Shown: positions 17,828 through 28,350, counted from the stretch's first letter. The stretch is 64,000 bases of DNA from Polaromonas sp. AER18D-145 (GCF_002379095.1 NZ_NBZV01000012.1:33786-97785), one strand, 5' to 3'. Numbers and translations: made by a program. The notes: generated by a model from the sequence alone, not told the origin.

Positions 17828-19015
17828 ATGCCATTGAAAAAACAAAGTATCACGGTGCTGGGCTCGACCGGCTCGGTCGGGGTCAACACGCTGGACGTGA
17901 TTGCCGGCCACCCCGACCGCTTTGAGGTTTTCGCGCTCAGTGCGGCCACGCAGACCGAGTTGATGCTGGCCCAGTGCCTGCGCTTCAAACCGTCGTACGC
18001 CGTCATGGCAAGCGCCCCGCATGCCCGCCTCCTGGCCCAAAGCTTGAAGGACAACGGGCTTTTAACCGAAGTCCTGCTTGCGCCGGATGCTCTTGAAATG
18101 ATAGCATCGGATGAGCGGGTGGATACCGTGATGGCGGCCATCGTGGGCGCGGCCGGGCTGGCGGCCTGCATGGCCGCCGCGCGCGCCGGCAAGCGGCTGC
18201 TGCTGGCCAACAAGGAGGCGCTGGTGGTCGGCGGCGAGGTGTTCATGCAGGCCGTGCGCGAGGGCGGGGCGCAGTTGCTGCCCATCGACAGCGAACACTC
18301 GGCGATCTTCCAGTCCCTGCCGGAAGACCCGGCGGCCTGGCTGGAGCGCATCGACAAGATCATCCTGACCGCCTCCGGCGGGCCGTTTCGCACCCGGGCG
18401 CCGGCCACGCTGCGCGATGTCACGCCCGACGAGGCCTGCGCCCACCCGAACTGGGTGATGGGCCGCAAGATTTCGGTGGACTCGGCCACCATGATGAACA
18501 AGGCGCTCGAAGTGATCGAGGCACGCTACCTGTTCGGTCTGGCGCCGGCGCAGATCGAGGTGGTGATTCATCCGCAAAGCATCATTCATTCGATGGTTCA
18601 ATACCGCGACACCTCGGTGGTGGCGCAGCTCGGCACGCCCGACATGCGGGTGCCGATCGCCTACGGCCTGGCCTGGCCGGGGCGGATTTCTTCGGGTGCG
18701 CAGGCGCTCGATTTCCGGGCGCTGGCCACCATGACATTCGCGGTTCCTGACAATGCGCATTTTCCCGGCTTGCCGCTGGCCTGGGAGGTGCTCGATGCGC
18801 CTGTCGGCACCACGGCGGTGCTGAACGCCGCCAACGAGGTGGCGGTGGCCGCTTTCCTTGAAAAGCGGATACGCTTCGACCAGATTCACGCCGTGAACCG
18901 TGGAACTCTGGACACCGTGAGCGCCTCTGAAATCCGGGGCATCGGGGACTTGCTGGCGCTGGATGCGCAGGCGCGCGCCGCGGCCACCCGCATCGCCGGC
19001 AATCTGACGACTTGA
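17828..19015 (+). CDS. dxr: 1-deoxy-D-xylulose 5-phosphate reductoisomerase
   Basis: First committed step of the MEP isoprenoid pathway, NADPH-dependent, feeding UppS. N-terminal NADPH motif VLGSTGSVGVNTLDVI, LLANKEALVVGG, the metal-binding DSEHSAIFQ and the substrate-loop SVDSATMMNKALEVIEA. 395 aa. A copy of the palindromic repeat is embedded at 18056-18105 and encodes NGLLTEVLLAPDALEMIA in a surface region of the NADPH domain. Confidence 0.97.
   Translation: MPLKKQSITVLGSTGSVGVNTLDVIAGHPDRFEVFALSAATQTELMLAQCLRFKPSYAVMASAPHARLLAQSLKDNGLLTEVLLAPDALEMIASDERVDTVMAAIVGAAGLAACMAAARAGKRLLLANKEALVVGGEVFMQAVREGGAQLLPIDSEHSAIFQSLPEDPAAWLERIDKIILTASGGPFRTRAPATLRDVTPDEACAHPNWVMGRKISVDSATMMNKALEVIEARYLFGLAPAQIEVVIHPQSIIHSMVQYRDTSVVAQLGTPDMRVPIAYGLAWPGRISSGAQALDFRALATMTFAVPDNAHFPGLPLAWEVLDAPVGTTAVLNAANEVAVAAFLEKRIRFDQIHAVNRGTLDTVSASEIRGIGDLLALDAQARAAATRIAGNLTT
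18056..18105 (+). repeat. Palindromic element copy 4, inside dxr
   Basis: Starts GGGCTTTTAACC, then CTTGCGCCGGAT, and ends in GCTCTTGAAATGATAGC (18089-18105). Translates to A-L-E-M-I-A in the family phase. More diverged than the others. Confidence 0.5.
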
Positions 19016-19028
19016 CAGGAGTTTTTCC

Positions 19029-20381
19029 ATGCTGACCTTGGTCGCCTTTGTTGTTGCCCTGGGTATCCTGATTGCTGTCCACGAGTACGGGCACTACCGC
19101 GTGGCCGTGGCCTGCGGCATCAAGGTCCTGAAGTTCTCCGTCGGATTTGGCAAGCCGATCTACACCTGGCGCCTCAAAAACAGCCCCACCGAATTTTCCA
19201 TTGGCATGTTGCCGCTGGGCGGCTACGTCAAGATGCTGGACGAGCGGGAAGGACCGGTCGATCCGGCAGAACGCCATCTGGCCTTCAACACCCAACCGTT
19301 GCGTTCGCGTGCAGCGGTGGTGGCAGCCGGGCCGGCAGCCAACCTGTTGCTGGCCATCGTGCTGTATGCCATCGTCAACTGGAGCGGTCTGCAGGAGCCC
19401 GAGCCCGTGTTGGCCAGCCCCGTGGCCGGGTCCATTGCCGAGCGCGCCGGCTTGCGCGGTGGCGAGCGGGTGCAGCAGGCGGCCCTGGACGGCGAGGCCC
19501 TGCAGGACATGCGTTCTTTCGAGGAGCTGCGCTGGCTCTTGACCCAGGGCGCGCTGAACGGCCGCGACGTGCGGCTGGCGATAGGCGGACCCGATGCGGC
19601 TGCGGCCGCGTCGCGAGAACTGGTGTTGCCGTTGGGCCAGCTCCAGGCCGCCGACGCCGATGCCCAGTTGTTTCGCAAGATCGGCATCATCGGCCCCTGG
19701 ACCCAGCCGGTGATCGGCGAGCTGATGGCCGGAGGTGCCGCCGAGAAATCGGGCCTGCGCAGCGGCGACCTGGTGCTGCGCATCGGCAGCCTGGCCATCG
19801 TCGATGGTCCGCAACTGCGTGAAACCATCCGGGCTTCCAGCGGCACCCAGACCTGGCGCATTGAGCGGGCCGGGCAGGCGATGGATGTGCCGGTCACACC
19901 CGAGATCAGGCAGGAGGCCGGCCGGTCGATCGCCCGCATTGGCGCCTATGTCGGCGCACCGCCGGCCATGGTGACGGTGCGGTACGGCCCGCTCGATGGC
20001 CTGTGGCAGGGCGTGGTCCGTACCTGGCAGGTCTCGGCGCTGACGCTGAAAATGATGGGCAAGATGGTCATCGGCGAGGCCTCCCTGAAAAACCTCAGCG
20101 GGCCGCTGACGATTGCCGACTACGCCGGCAAGTCGGCGAGCATCGGCTGGACGGCTTATCTGCTGTTTCTGGCACTGATCAGCGTCAGTCTGGGTGTGCT
20201 CAATTTACTGCCGCTGCCGGTTTTGGACGGGGGGCACCTGATGTATTATCTTTGGGAGGCGATTACCGGCAAAAGCGTGTCTGACGCGTGGATGGACCGG
20301 TTGCAGCGCGGTGGCGTTGCAATCCTGCTGGGCATGATGTCAGTTGCCCTGTTTAACGATGTCTCCCGGCTTTTGGGTTAA
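19029..20381 (+). CDS. rseP: Site-2 intramembrane protease RseP
   Basis: Zinc metalloprotease of the inner membrane that cleaves anti-sigma factors and remnant signal peptides. The catalytic HEYGH motif (HExxH) is at about residues 18-22 in the first membrane span. Two PDZ domains follow (VLASPVAGSIAERAGLRGG and LMAGGAAEKSGLRSGDLVL). The second metal site LLPLPVLDGGHL is in a C-terminal span. 450 aa, normal. It sits directly before bamA, the usual order; only 13 nt separate its stop from the bamA start. Confidence 0.96.
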   Translation: MLTLVAFVVALGILIAVHEYGHYRVAVACGIKVLKFSVGFGKPIYTWRLKNSPTEFSIGMLPLGGYVKMLDEREGPVDPAERHLAFNTQPLRSRAAVVAAGPAANLLLAIVLYAIVNWSGLQEPEPVLASPVAGSIAERAGLRGGERVQQAALDGEALQDMRSFEELRWLLTQGALNGRDVRLAIGGPDAAAAASRELVLPLGQLQAADADAQLFRKIGIIGPWTQPVIGELMAGGAAEKSGLRSGDLVLRIGSLAIVDGPQLRETIRASSGTQTWRIERAGQAMDVPVTPEIRQEAGRSIARIGAYVGAPPAMVTVRYGPLDGLWQGVVRTWQVSALTLKMMGKMVIGEASLKNLSGPLTIADYAGKSASIGWTAYLLFLALISVSLGVLNLLPLPVLDGGHLMYYLWEAITGKSVSDAWMDRLQRGGVAILLGMMSVALFNDVSRLLG

Positions 20382-20394
20382 CTCCATACTTTTC

Positions 20395-22701
20395 ATGCAA
20401 AAACAAATCAAACGATTCAAGGTCCGCAGCGTTTCCGCGGTGGTGGCCAGCTTTCTCATCGCGCATGCAGCCTGGGCCGTGGATCCTTTCACCGTGCGCG
20501 ATATCCGCGTGGAAGGCCTGCAACGCGTTGAACCTGGAACCATTTTTGCATCGCTGCCTTTCCGTGTCGGTGAGACCTATAACGACGACAAGGGGGCTGG
20601 TGCGATCCGCGCGCTGTTCGGGCTGGGCCTGTTCAAGGACGTGCGGCTTGAAGTCAGCGGTGATGTGCTGGTCGTGATCGTCGAGGAGCGCCCGACGGTG
20701 GCCGACGTGGACTTCGTCGGGGCCAAGGAATTTGACAAGGAAGTACTCAAGAAGGCGCTGCGCGAAATCGGGCTCACCGATGGCCGGCCCTTCGACAAGG
20801 CGCTGGCAGACCGCGCCGAGCAGGAGCTCAAGCGGCAGTACATCAACCGCAGCCTGTACGGCGCCGAGGTGGTGACCACCGTGACCCCGATCGAGCGCAA
20901 CCGGGTCAATGTGACCTTCAGCGTGACCGAAGGCGATGTCGCCAAGATCAAGGAAATCCGCATCGTCGGCAACAAGGTGTTCAGCGAGTCCACCTTGCGC
21001 GGCCTGTTCGACCTGGACACCGGCGGCTGGCTCAGCTGGTACACCAAGTCGGACCGTTATTCGCGGGCCAAGCTCAATGCAGACATCGAAACCCTGCGCT
21101 CCTACTACCTGACGCGCGGCTACCTGGAGTTCAAGGTCGACTCGACCCAGGTCGCCATCTCCCCGAACAAACAGGATATTTCGGTGACCGTCAACATCAC
21201 CGAGGGTGAACGTTTCACGGTCTCCGGTGTCAAGCTCGAAGGCAACTTCCTCGAGCGCGAGGAGGAGTTCAAGTCGCTGGTCACCATCAAGCCCGGCGAG
21301 CCCTACAACGCCGACCAGGTGGCCCAGACCGTCAAGGCCTTCGTCGAGTATTACGGCAGTTTCGGTTTCGCCTTTGCCAAGGTCGAGGCCCAGCCCGAAA
21401 TCGACCGGGCCAACAACCGCGTGGCGTTTGTGCTGCAGGGCGAGCCCTCGCGCCGCGCTTATGTTCGACGCATCAACATCAGCGGCAACAACCGCACGCG
21501 CGATGAAGTGGTGCGCCGGGAGTTCCGGCAGTTCGAGGCCTCCTGGTACGACGGCGACAAGATCCGCCTGTCGCGAGACCGCGTGGACCGCCTCGGATTT
21601 TTCACCGAAGTCAATATCGACACGCAGGAAGTGCCGGGCACGCCCGACCAGGTGGACCTGAACCTGGCCGTGGCGGAAAAACCCACGGGCAACCTGCAGC
21701 TCGGCGCCGGCTTTTCCAGCGCCGACCGCTTGTCGCTGGTGTTCGGTTTCAAGCAGGAAAATGCTTTTGGCACCGGCAACTACCTGGGCCTGGAGGTCAA
21801 CACCGGCAAGTACAACCGGCAAATGGTGCTGAGCACCGTGGACCCTTATTTCACGAACGACGGCATTTCACGGACCATCGACGTGTACACCCGCACCTCG
21901 CGGCCCTACAGCAGCCAGATCGGCGTGGTGAACACCGACTATGCACTCAAAACCACCGGCGCCAGCATGCGTTTCGGCGTGCCGTTCAGTGAAGTCGATA
22001 CGGTGTACTTCGGCGGCGGCGTGGAGCAGATCGACATTTCCGGCACCAACCTCCCGGCGGTCTATCAGACCTATGTCAACACCTTTGGCGCCAAGAGCAA
22101 CTCCGTGCCCTTGACCATTGGCTGGTCGCGCGATGAGCGCGACAGCGCCATCGTCCCGACCAAGGGGCGTTTCCAGCGCGTTTACGGCGACTGGGGCGTT
22201 GCCGGTGACGCCCGATTCCTGCGCAGCAACTACCAGTTCCAGCAGTACATCCCGCTGAACAAGCAGTTCACCATTGCGCTCAACACCGAACTGGGTTGGG
22301 GCAAGGGCCTGAACGGACAACCTTTCCCGGTGTTCAAGAATTTCTATTCCGGCGGCCTGGGTTCGGTGCGCGGCTATGAGCCGGGCACCCTGGGCCCGCG
22401 TGACAGCCAGAACAACTCCATCGGTGGACCGAAAAAGATCACACTGAACGCCGAATTGCTGGCGCCGTTTCCCGGCGCGGGCAACGACAGGACCCTGCGC
22501 CTCTTCGGTTTTGTGGACGCGGGCAATGTGTTTGGCGAGAATGAGAAATATTCACTCGGCGAGATGCGCTCATCGGTGGGTTTTGGCGTGAGCTGGATTT
22601 CGCCGCTCGGGCCCCTGCGCCTGGCGTTTGCCCATCCTTTGAACAAGAAGCCGACGGATAAAATCCAGAGACTGCAATTCCAGATTGGTACATCCTTCTA
22701 A
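20395..22701 (+). CDS. bamA: Outer membrane protein assembly factor BamA
   Basis: Essential outer-membrane insertase. A signal peptide ends around HAAWAVDPF, then five POTRA domains (first one FTVRDIRVEGLQRVEPGTIF) and a 16-strand beta-barrel ending in the C-terminal Phe (FQIGTSF). The VRGYEPGTLGP loop carries the conserved VRGF/Y motif. 768 aa. The frame is open from 20344 inside rseP, but ATG 20395 begins the signal peptide and is preferred. Its TAA overlaps the start of skp (TAATG). Confidence 0.97.
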   Translation: MQKQIKRFKVRSVSAVVASFLIAHAAWAVDPFTVRDIRVEGLQRVEPGTIFASLPFRVGETYNDDKGAGAIRALFGLGLFKDVRLEVSGDVLVVIVEERPTVADVDFVGAKEFDKEVLKKALREIGLTDGRPFDKALADRAEQELKRQYINRSLYGAEVVTTVTPIERNRVNVTFSVTEGDVAKIKEIRIVGNKVFSESTLRGLFDLDTGGWLSWYTKSDRYSRAKLNADIETLRSYYLTRGYLEFKVDSTQVAISPNKQDISVTVNITEGERFTVSGVKLEGNFLEREEEFKSLVTIKPGEPYNADQVAQTVKAFVEYYGSFGFAFAKVEAQPEIDRANNRVAFVLQGEPSRRAYVRRINISGNNRTRDEVVRREFRQFEASWYDGDKIRLSRDRVDRLGFFTEVNIDTQEVPGTPDQVDLNLAVAEKPTGNLQLGAGFSSADRLSLVFGFKQENAFGTGNYLGLEVNTGKYNRQMVLSTVDPYFTNDGISRTIDVYTRTSRPYSSQIGVVNTDYALKTTGASMRFGVPFSEVDTVYFGGGVEQIDISGTNLPAVYQTYVNTFGAKSNSVPLTIGWSRDERDSAIVPTKGRFQRVYGDWGVAGDARFLRSNYQFQQYIPLNKQFTIALNTELGWGKGLNGQPFPVFKNFYSGGLGSVRGYEPGTLGPRDSQNNSIGGPKKITLNAELLAPFPGAGNDRTLRLFGFVDAGNVFGENEKYSLGEMRSSVGFGVSWISPLGPLRLAFAHPLNKKPTDKIQRLQFQIGTSF

Positions 22702-23207
22702 TGAAATCCTTTTCATCCAAGTTCCTCCTCGCTGCCGTGATGGCGCTGGCCGCGTCTGCGGCAGGCGCGCAGGACTTCAAGATCGGCGTCGTCGTCATTG
22801 ACCGCATCTTTCGCGAAGCCAACAGTGCCAAGGCGGCCCAGGCCAAGCTGGAGCAGGAGTTCGGCAAACGTGAGAAGGATATCGCGGCCCTCGAGACGCA
22901 GCTCAAATCAGCGGCTGACAAGTTTGACCGCGAGGCCCCCACGTTGTCGGAGAGCCAGCGGGTGGCCCGCCAGAAGCAGCTTGTGGAGCAGGAGCGGGAA
23001 TTCCAGCGCAAACGCCGCGAATTCCAGGAAGACCTCAACGCGCGCAAAAGTGAAGAGTTGCAGCAACTCATTGAGCGCGCCAACAAGGTCGTCAAGACCG
23101 TTGCCGAAGCTGAGAAGTACGACCTCATCCTGCAGGAAGCGGTTTACGCCAACCCCAAGCACGACATCACCGACAAGGTGATCAGGGCGCTCAACGCCGC
23201 CAGATAA
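22701..23207 (+). CDS. skp: Periplasmic chaperone Skp/OmpH
   Basis: Delivers unfolded outer-membrane proteins to BamA. Signal peptide of about 23 residues ending in AAGAQDF, then the short beta body ([20 protein letters not shown]) and a long charged coiled coil ([20 protein letters not shown] through [13 protein letters not shown]). 168 aa. Translationally coupled to bamA by a 1-nt overlap. Confidence 0.94.
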   Translation: MKSFSSKFLLAAVMALAASAAGAQDFKIGVVVIDRIFREANSAKAAQAKLEQEFGKREKDIAALETQLKSAADKFDREAPTLSESQRVARQKQLVEQEREFQRKRREFQEDLNARKSEELQQLIERANKVVKTVAEAEKYDLILQEAVYANPKHDITDKVIRALNAAR

Positions 23208-23232
23208 GCCTGCATCCAGGGACACGCCAGGT

Positions 23233-24318
23233 GTGACGCTCAGACTCGGGGACATTGTTGCAGCGCTGGCGGGTGAATTTGACGCCCGGCTGGTGGGAGA
23301 CCCGGATGTCCTGGTCGAGCGGCTCGCCCCGCTCGAATCGGCCAGTGCGGCCGAGCTGACTTTCCTCAGCCACCCGAAATACCAGGGCAAACTCGCCCAG
23401 TCCGCCGCCGCCTGTGTGGTGGTGGGGCCGGGCGCCGCCGAGGCGGCCATGCAACGCGGCGCCTGCATCATCGTCGATGACCCGTATGTCTACTTTGCCC
23501 GCATCACCCAGCTCTGGAAGCGTGAGCATGCGCATGTCGGCGCGTCCAGTGCGACCGGCGGGCCCGCCATCCACCCCAGCGCCTTCATCGACCCCCAGGC
23601 CCGCCTGGCAGCCGGGGTGGCGGTGGGCGCTTTTGCCTGCATTGGCGCCCATGCGGTGCTGGACGCCGGTGTCGAGGTGGGCGCGCACGGCGTGATCGGC
23701 AGCCATGTCCACATCGGCGCCGGGACACGCCTGTCGGCCCGCGTGACGGTGGCGGACGGCTGCTCCCTCGGCGAGCGCTGCATTGTCCACCCGGGTGCCG
23801 TGATCGGCGCCGACGGTTTCGGCTTCGCGCCGCATGCCGGCCGCTGGGAAAAAATCGAACAGCTGGGCGCCGTGCGCATCGGCAACGATGTCGAGATAGG
23901 TGCCAACACCTGCATCGACCGGGGCGCGCTGCAGGACACCGTGATCGAAGACGGCGTCAAGCTGGACAACCTGGTGCAGATCGGCCACAACGTGCGCGTG
24001 GGCGCACACACGGCCATGGCCGGCTGTGCCGGGGTGGCGGGCAGTGCCACCATCGGTGCGCATTGCACCGTGGGCGGCGGTGCGGTGGTGCTGGGGCATT
24101 TGAGCCTGGCCGACCATGTGCATATCTCCGCCGCTTCGGTGGTGACCCGCTCGATTCACAAGCCGGGGCATTACACCGGGCTGTTTCCCATCGACGACAA
24201 TGCGCAGTGGGAAAAAAATGCAGCCACACTCAAGCAGCTTCACGCTTTGCGTGAACGTCTCAAGGCGCTCGAGCAAACGACTGACAAAGCCTCTGGAAAG
24301 ACCGAAGAAAAATCATGA
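23233..24318 (+). CDS. lpxD: UDP-3-O-(3-hydroxyacyl)glucosamine N-acyltransferase
   Basis: Third step of lipid A synthesis, adding the second hydroxyacyl chain from acyl-ACP. N-terminal uridine-binding domain, then a left-handed beta-helix of hexapeptide repeats (about residues 110-310) containing [12 protein letters not shown] and the active-site His in [12 protein letters not shown], and a C-terminal helix. GTG start at 23233. 361 aa. Its TGA overlaps the fabZ ATG (ATGA). Confidence 0.96.
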   Translation: MTLRLGDIVAALAGEFDARLVGDPDVLVERLAPLESASAAELTFLSHPKYQGKLAQSAAACVVVGPGAAEAAMQRGACIIVDDPYVYFARITQLWKREHAHVGASSATGGPAIHPSAFIDPQARLAAGVAVGAFACIGAHAVLDAGVEVGAHGVIGSHVHIGAGTRLSARVTVADGCSLGERCIVHPGAVIGADGFGFAPHAGRWEKIEQLGAVRIGNDVEIGANTCIDRGALQDTVIEDGVKLDNLVQIGHNVRVGAHTAMAGCAGVAGSATIGAHCTVGGGAVVLGHLSLADHVHISAASVVTRSIHKPGHYTGLFPIDDNAQWEKNAATLKQLHALRERLKALEQTTDKASGKTEEKS

Positions 24319-24755
24319 TGGACATTCACCAAATTCTCAAGCAGCTCCCGCACCGCTTTCCCTTCCTGCTGGTGGACCGTGTGCTGGAACTCGAAAAAGG
24401 CAAGCGCATCAAGGCGCTGAAGAACGTCACGATCAACGAGCCGTTTTTTACCGGGCACTTCCCGCACCGGCCGGTGATGCCGGGTGTGCTGATGCTCGAA
24501 GCCATGGCGCAGGCCGCCGCCTTGCTGGCCTTCGACATGCAGGGTGTGACGCCCGATGACAAGACCGTGTATTACTTTGCCGGCATTGATGGCGCGCGCT
24601 TCAAGCGGCCGGTGGAGCCCGGCGACCAGCTGATCATGGAAGTCACGCTGGAGCGGCTCAAGGCCGGCGTGTTCAAGTTCAAGGGGGTGACCCGGGTCGA
24701 CGACAACATGGTCTGCGAGGCCGAGCTGATGTGCACCATGCGCACCATCGCCTGA
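24315..24755 (+). CDS. fabZ: 3-hydroxyacyl-ACP dehydratase FabZ
   Basis: Hot-dog-fold dehydratase of fatty acid synthesis; it competes with lipid A synthesis for 3-hydroxyacyl-ACP, which explains its place among lpx genes. Catalytic His in [20 protein letters not shown] (about residue 52) and Glu in the same helix. 146 aa. Start by ATGA overlap with lpxD; a second ATG three bases on is equally possible. Confidence 0.96.
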   Translation: MMDIHQILKQLPHRFPFLLVDRVLELEKGKRIKALKNVTINEPFFTGHFPHRPVMPGVLMLEAMAQAAALLAFDMQGVTPDDKTVYYFAGIDGARFKRPVEPGDQLIMEVTLERLKAGVFKFKGVTRVDDNMVCEAELMCTMRTIA

Positions 24756-24782
24756 TCTGTCCCGGCAAGAGAAGGTTTTTCC

Positions 24783-25577
24783 GTGACAGGCATCCATCCC
24801 ACAGCGCTGGTTGATCCCCAGGCCCAGCTCGACAGCAGTGTCAGCGTGGGGCCGTACACCGTGATCGGCCCGCACGTCAAGGTCGCGGCCGGCACGACGA
24901 TTGGCGCGCATTGCGTCATCGAGGGCCACACGACGATAGGGCGCGACAACCGCATTTTCCAGTTCAATTCGCTGGGGGCCATTCCGCAGGACAAGAAGTA
25001 TGCGGGGGAGCCCTGCGAACTGGTCATCGGCGACCGCAACACCGTCCGCGAGTTCTGTACCTTCAATATCGGCTCGCCCGGCGACACCGGGGTGACGCGG
25101 GTCGGCGACGACAACTGGATCATGGCTTACGTGCATCTGGCGCACGACTGCGATGTCGGCAACCACACGATTTTCGCCAACAACTCGCAGCTGGCCGGCC
25201 ATGTGCATGTCGGCGACTGGGTGATCCTGGGCGGCTTCACCGTCGTGCACCAGTTTGTCCGGCTGGGCGCGCACAGCATGACCGCCATGTGTTCGCTGTT
25301 GTTTGCCGATCTGCCGCCGTTCGTGATGTGCCAGGGCCAGCCCGCCGAGGCGCGTTCGATGAACTACGAGGGCTTGCGCCGGCGCGGCTACACGCCAGAC
25401 CGCATTGCGGCCGTCAAGGGCATGCACAAGGCCCTGTACCGTGAGGACCTGACGCTGGAGCAGGCGAAGGCGCGTATTGCAGAGCTGGCTGTCGGGCATC
25501 CCGAAGCGGCGCCTGATGTGCAGGCGATGTTGGCCTTTCTGACCGGCACCTCACCGCAGCGCGGCATCGTCCGGTAG
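24783..25577 (+). CDS. lpxA: UDP-N-acetylglucosamine acyltransferase
   Basis: First step of lipid A synthesis. Hexapeptide-repeat beta-helix from [20 protein letters not shown] onwards, [17 protein letters not shown] (substrate loop), the catalytic His in [19 protein letters not shown] and a C-terminal helical domain ([20 protein letters not shown]). 264 aa, GTG start at 24783. lpxB follows after 6 nt. Confidence 0.97.
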   Translation: MTGIHPTALVDPQAQLDSSVSVGPYTVIGPHVKVAAGTTIGAHCVIEGHTTIGRDNRIFQFNSLGAIPQDKKYAGEPCELVIGDRNTVREFCTFNIGSPGDTGVTRVGDDNWIMAYVHLAHDCDVGNHTIFANNSQLAGHVHVGDWVILGGFTVVHQFVRLGAHSMTAMCSLLFADLPPFVMCQGQPAEARSMNYEGLRRRGYTPDRIAAVKGMHKALYREDLTLEQAKARIAELAVGHPEAAPDVQAMLAFLTGTSPQRGIVR

Positions 25578-25583
25578 GCGACG

Positions 25584-26792
25584 ATGTCCGGTGTACCAAC
25601 CCCTGTGCCCGGCCGTACAGAGGCGGCCGAGTCCTCTGCGACAAACGCTCCCCGCATGGCCATGGTCGCCGGCGAAACCTCGGGGGACCTGCTGGCCGGT
25701 CTGCTGCTTGACGGGTTTCATGCGCGCTGGCCCGGGCTGACGGCGGTCGGCATCGGCGGGCCGCAAATGGCCGGCCGCGGCTTTTCGCCCTGGTGGCCCA
25801 GTGAGAAACTGGCGGTGCGCGGTTATGTCGAGGTGCTGCGGCATTACCGCGAAATCGTCGGCATCCGCAAGCAGCTCAAGGAACGGCTGCTGCAGATGCG
25901 GCCCGATGTTTTCATCGGCGTCGATGCACCCGACTTCAACCTCGACCTCGAGGCCGACCTCAAGGCCGCCGGCATACGCACGGTTCATTTCATCAGCCCC
26001 TCGGTCTGGGCCTGGCGCGCCGACCGCGTCGAAAAAATCCGCCGCAGTGTCGATCACGTGTTGTGCATTTTTCCCTTCGAGCCGGCCTTGCTGGCGCAAC
26101 ACGGCATTGCCGCCACCTACGTGGGCCACCCGCTGGCCGGCATGATCCCGATGCAGGCGGACAAGGCGGCGGCCCGGCAACAGCTGGGCCTGGCATCGGG
26201 CGATCTGGTGCTGGCCGTGTTGCCGGGCAGCCGCCGCTCCGAGATCCAATACCTGGCAAAAAGGTTCTTTCGGGCTGCAGCCCTTGTTCAGAGGGCGCAG
26301 CCTGCTATTAAAATAGTAGTTCCTGCGGTGCCCGCCTTGCGCCAGCAGATCGAGCGGGCGGCGCAGGACGCGGGTATGCTGGCGCAGGTGAAAATCGTCG
26401 CCGGGCAGTCGCACACGGTGCTGGCGGCCTGCGATGTCACGCTGATTGCCAGCGGCACCGCGACGCTGGAGGCGGCGCTGTTCAAGCGCCCCATGGTGAT
26501 TGCCTACAACATGAACTGGCTGTCCTGGCAGATCATGCGCCGCAAGAAGCTGCAGCCGTGGGTAGGCCTGCCCAACATCCTGTGCCGTGATTTTGTCGTG
26601 CCCGAACTGCTGCAGGATGCCGCCACGCCGCAGGCGCTGGCCGATGCGGTGCTGCAATGGATAGATGCGAAAATCTCCGCACCCGAGAAAATAGCTGCTG
26701 TCGAACAACGATTCACGCAGCTGCACCACGAACTGCAGCGCGATACCGCCCAACTGGCCACCGATGCGATCCAGAACATTCTTGAAGGCTGA
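25584..26792 (+). CDS. lpxB: Lipid-A-disaccharide synthase
   Basis: GT-B-type glycosyltransferase that joins UDP-diacylglucosamine with lipid X. N-terminal [45 protein letters not shown] and the C-terminal donor site [10 protein letters not shown] and [20 protein letters not shown]. 402 aa, about 20 longer than E. coli. Part of the excess is a palindromic repeat copy (26259-26320), encoding [19 protein letters not shown] right after the conserved SRRSEI. The 3' end overlaps rnhB by 29 nt. Confidence 0.95.
   Translation: MSGVPTPVPGRTEAAESSATNAPRMAMVAGETSGDLLAGLLLDGFHARWPGLTAVGIGGPQMAGRGFSPWWPSEKLAVRGYVEVLRHYREIVGIRKQLKERLLQMRPDVFIGVDAPDFNLDLEADLKAAGIRTVHFISPSVWAWRADRVEKIRRSVDHVLCIFPFEPALLAQHGIAATYVGHPLAGMIPMQADKAAARQQLGLASGDLVLAVLPGSRRSEIQYLAKRFFRAAALVQRAQPAIKIVVPAVPALRQQIERAAQDAGMLAQVKIVAGQSHTVLAACDVTLIASGTATLEAALFKRPMVIAYNMNWLSWQIMRRKKLQPWVGLPNILCRDFVVPELLQDAATPQALADAVLQWIDAKISAPEKIAAVEQRFTQLHHELQRDTAQLATDAIQNILEG
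26259..26320 (+). repeat. Palindromic element copy 5, inside lpxB
   Basis: AAAAAGG, then GGGCTGCAGCCCTTG, then GGGCGCAGCCT and GCTATTAAAATAGTAGT (26304-26320). Translates to A-I-K-I-V-V in the family phase. Confidence 0.75.
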
Positions 26793-27381
26793 ACAGGTCA
26801 CCCTCTCCTGGGACACGCCCGGACTGTGGGCCGGTGTGGACGAGGCCGGCCGCGGGCCGCTGGCCGGCCCGGTGGTGGCTGCCGCGGTGATTCTGGACGA
26901 CCTTCAGCCCATCAAGGGCCTGGCGGACTCCAAGGTGCTGACGGCGCGGCGCCGGGAACAGCTCTACGAGGAAATCCTCGCCAAGGCGCTGTGCTGCTCG
27001 ATCGCCCAGGCCAGCGTCGAGGAAATCGACAGGCTCAACATCCTGCAGGCCACCATGCTGGCGATGAAACGCGCGGTCGAGGGTCTGCGCCTGAAACCCG
27101 TCAAAGTGCAGGTCGACGGCAACCGGCTGCCGGTGCTCAGCATGCTGGCCGAAGCGATCGTCAAGGGCGACGCGCTGGTGCCGGCCATCTCCGCCGCATC
27201 CATCCTGGCCAAGGTGCACCGGGACCGCTGGTGCGAGCAGTTCCATCTCGAATACCCGCAATACGGTTTTGCCGGCCACAAGGGCTACGGCACGGCCGAA
27301 CACCTGGCTGCGCTGCGCGAGCATGGCGCCTGTCCGCAACACCGCCGGTCTTTCAGCCCCGTGGCCGAGGTCCTGCGTTGA
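26764..27381 (+). CDS. rnhB: Ribonuclease HII
   Basis: Removes RNA from RNA-DNA hybrids and single ribonucleotides. The catalytic [19 protein letters not shown] motif (about residues 25-43) and DSKVL are present, with the later acidic residues in VQVDGNRLP and [21 protein letters not shown]. 205 aa. Start overlaps lpxB by 29 nt, and its TGA overlaps the TTG start of the next gene. Confidence 0.95.
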   Translation: MRSRTFLKAEQVTLSWDTPGLWAGVDEAGRGPLAGPVVAAAVILDDLQPIKGLADSKVLTARRREQLYEEILAKALCCSIAQASVEEIDRLNILQATMLAMKRAVEGLRLKPVKVQVDGNRLPVLSMLAEAIVKGDALVPAISAASILAKVHRDRWCEQFHLEYPQYGFAGHKGYGTAEHLAALREHGACPQHRRSFSPVAEVLR

Positions 27382-28166
27382 GTACGCCTGCGCCGGCGGC
27401 GCCTGTGTTTGTCACCTCGCGCGACAACGCGCTGGTCAAGGATTTGCGCCGGCTCTCACAGGACAGCACGGCCTACCGCAAGCAGGGACGGGTCTGGCTG
27501 GAGGGCGACCACCTGTGCCGTGCCGCGCTGCTGCGCGGGCTGACACCGGCGATCGCTGTATTTTCAGAGTCATTCTGGCCTATGGCCACCGCCGAATGGG
27601 CGCGGGCAGCTATCAAAACCATAGTGATCTCCGATGCCCTGCTGCCCGAGATCAGTGGGCTGGAGTCGCCGGCCCGCATGGGTTTTGTGGTCGATCTGCC
27701 GGCGCCAAAGGCCCTGTCGCCGGGGGCGCCCTCGCTGATTCTTGACCGGGTGCAGGATGCCGGCAATGTCGGCTCCATGCTGCGCAGCGCGTCGGCCTTT
27801 GGTTTCAGCCAGGTGATCGCGCTTCGCGGCACGGCGGCACTGTGGTCTCCCAAGGTGCTGCGGGCCGGCATGGGCGCCCATTTCGGGCTTCAACTGCTTG
27901 AGGGTGTGGAACCGCAGGCGCTGGACGGCTTGACCGTTCCCATCATCGTAACCAGTTCACATGACGGCGCTTTCCTGCACCAGCAAACCCTGCCCATGCC
28001 CTGTGCCTGGGCGATGGGGCACGAAGGGCAGGGCGTCGGCGACGACCTGATGGCCCGGGCCAGCCTGAAGGTGCGCATCGCCCAGCCGGGCGGCGAGGAG
28101 TCGCTCAATGTGGCGGCTGCCGCGGCCATTTGCCTGTACGCGAGCTCGCTGGCGGCAGCCGGATAG
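27378..28166 (+). CDS. SpoU/TrmH-family RNA 2'-O-methyltransferase
   Basis: SAM-dependent RNA ribose methyltransferase with the SPOUT knot. An N-terminal substrate-binding domain ([20 protein letters not shown]) precedes the three SpoU motifs: [20 protein letters not shown] (about 125-145), MGHEGQGV and [16 protein letters not shown] at 27378 is chosen because TTGA overlaps the rnhB stop and the conserved domain begins 15 codons later; a longer frame upstream is only the rnhB shadow. 262 aa. Target rRNA/tRNA site unknown. A palindromic repeat copy (27579-27625) lies between the two domains. Confidence 0.9.
   Translation: MSTPAPAAPVFVTSRDNALVKDLRRLSQDSTAYRKQGRVWLEGDHLCRAALLRGLTPAIAVFSESFWPMATAEWARAAIKTIVISDALLPEISGLESPARMGFVVDLPAPKALSPGAPSLILDRVQDAGNVGSMLRSASAFGFSQVIALRGTAALWSPKVLRAGMGAHFGLQLLEGVEPQALDGLTVPIIVTSSHDGAFLHQQTLPMPCAWAMGHEGQGVGDDLMARASLKVRIAQPGGEESLNVAAAAAICLYASSLAAAG
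27579..27625 (+). repeat. Palindromic element copy 6, inside the SpoU methyltransferase gene
   Basis: GGCCTATGGCC, then GGGCGCGGGCA and GCTATCAAAACCATAGT (27609-27625). Translates to A-I-K-T-I-V in the family phase. Confidence 0.7.
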
Positions 28167-28233
28167 CCCGGGTCAACCCCGTTCCTGGCAGGACTGCATG
28201 CCTTTCATGCATAAGTCCCCGTCCTCCTCAAGC

Positions 28234-28239
28234 TATAAT
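28234..28239 (+). promoter_or_regulatory. Candidate -10 box of carAB
   Basis: Perfect TATAAT about 135 nt before the carA start, just upstream of the inverted-repeat leader. The -35 region is poor. Inferred from sequence. Confidence 0.45.
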
Positions 28240-28261
28240 CAGGGGCTTTTCAAAACACAGC

Positions 28262-28350
28262 TTCGCCCAAGCGCACACAAAGCCAACACCCTCACAAAAG
28301 CAGCCCGCAAGAGTCTTCTCGGAGACGTTTCTTGTGCACGCTTGGGCGAA
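28262..28350 (+). promoter_or_regulatory. carA leader with long-range inverted repeat
   Basis: TTCGCCCAAGCG (28262-28273) is the exact reverse complement of CGCTTGGGCGAA (28339-28350). Pairing can continue inwards with CACA/TGTG after a 2-nt bulge. The loop holds a small GTCT..AGAC hairpin. The structure ends 23 nt before the carA GTG, so folding could influence carA expression. No known riboswitch class recognised. Confidence 0.55.

Noticed and set aside
26680..26720. A thirteenth palindromic element at the 3' end of lpxB (AAAATAGCTGCTGTCG)
   Set aside because: Only a short AT-rich segment matches; neither the second arm nor the GGC-CAGCCC part is present.
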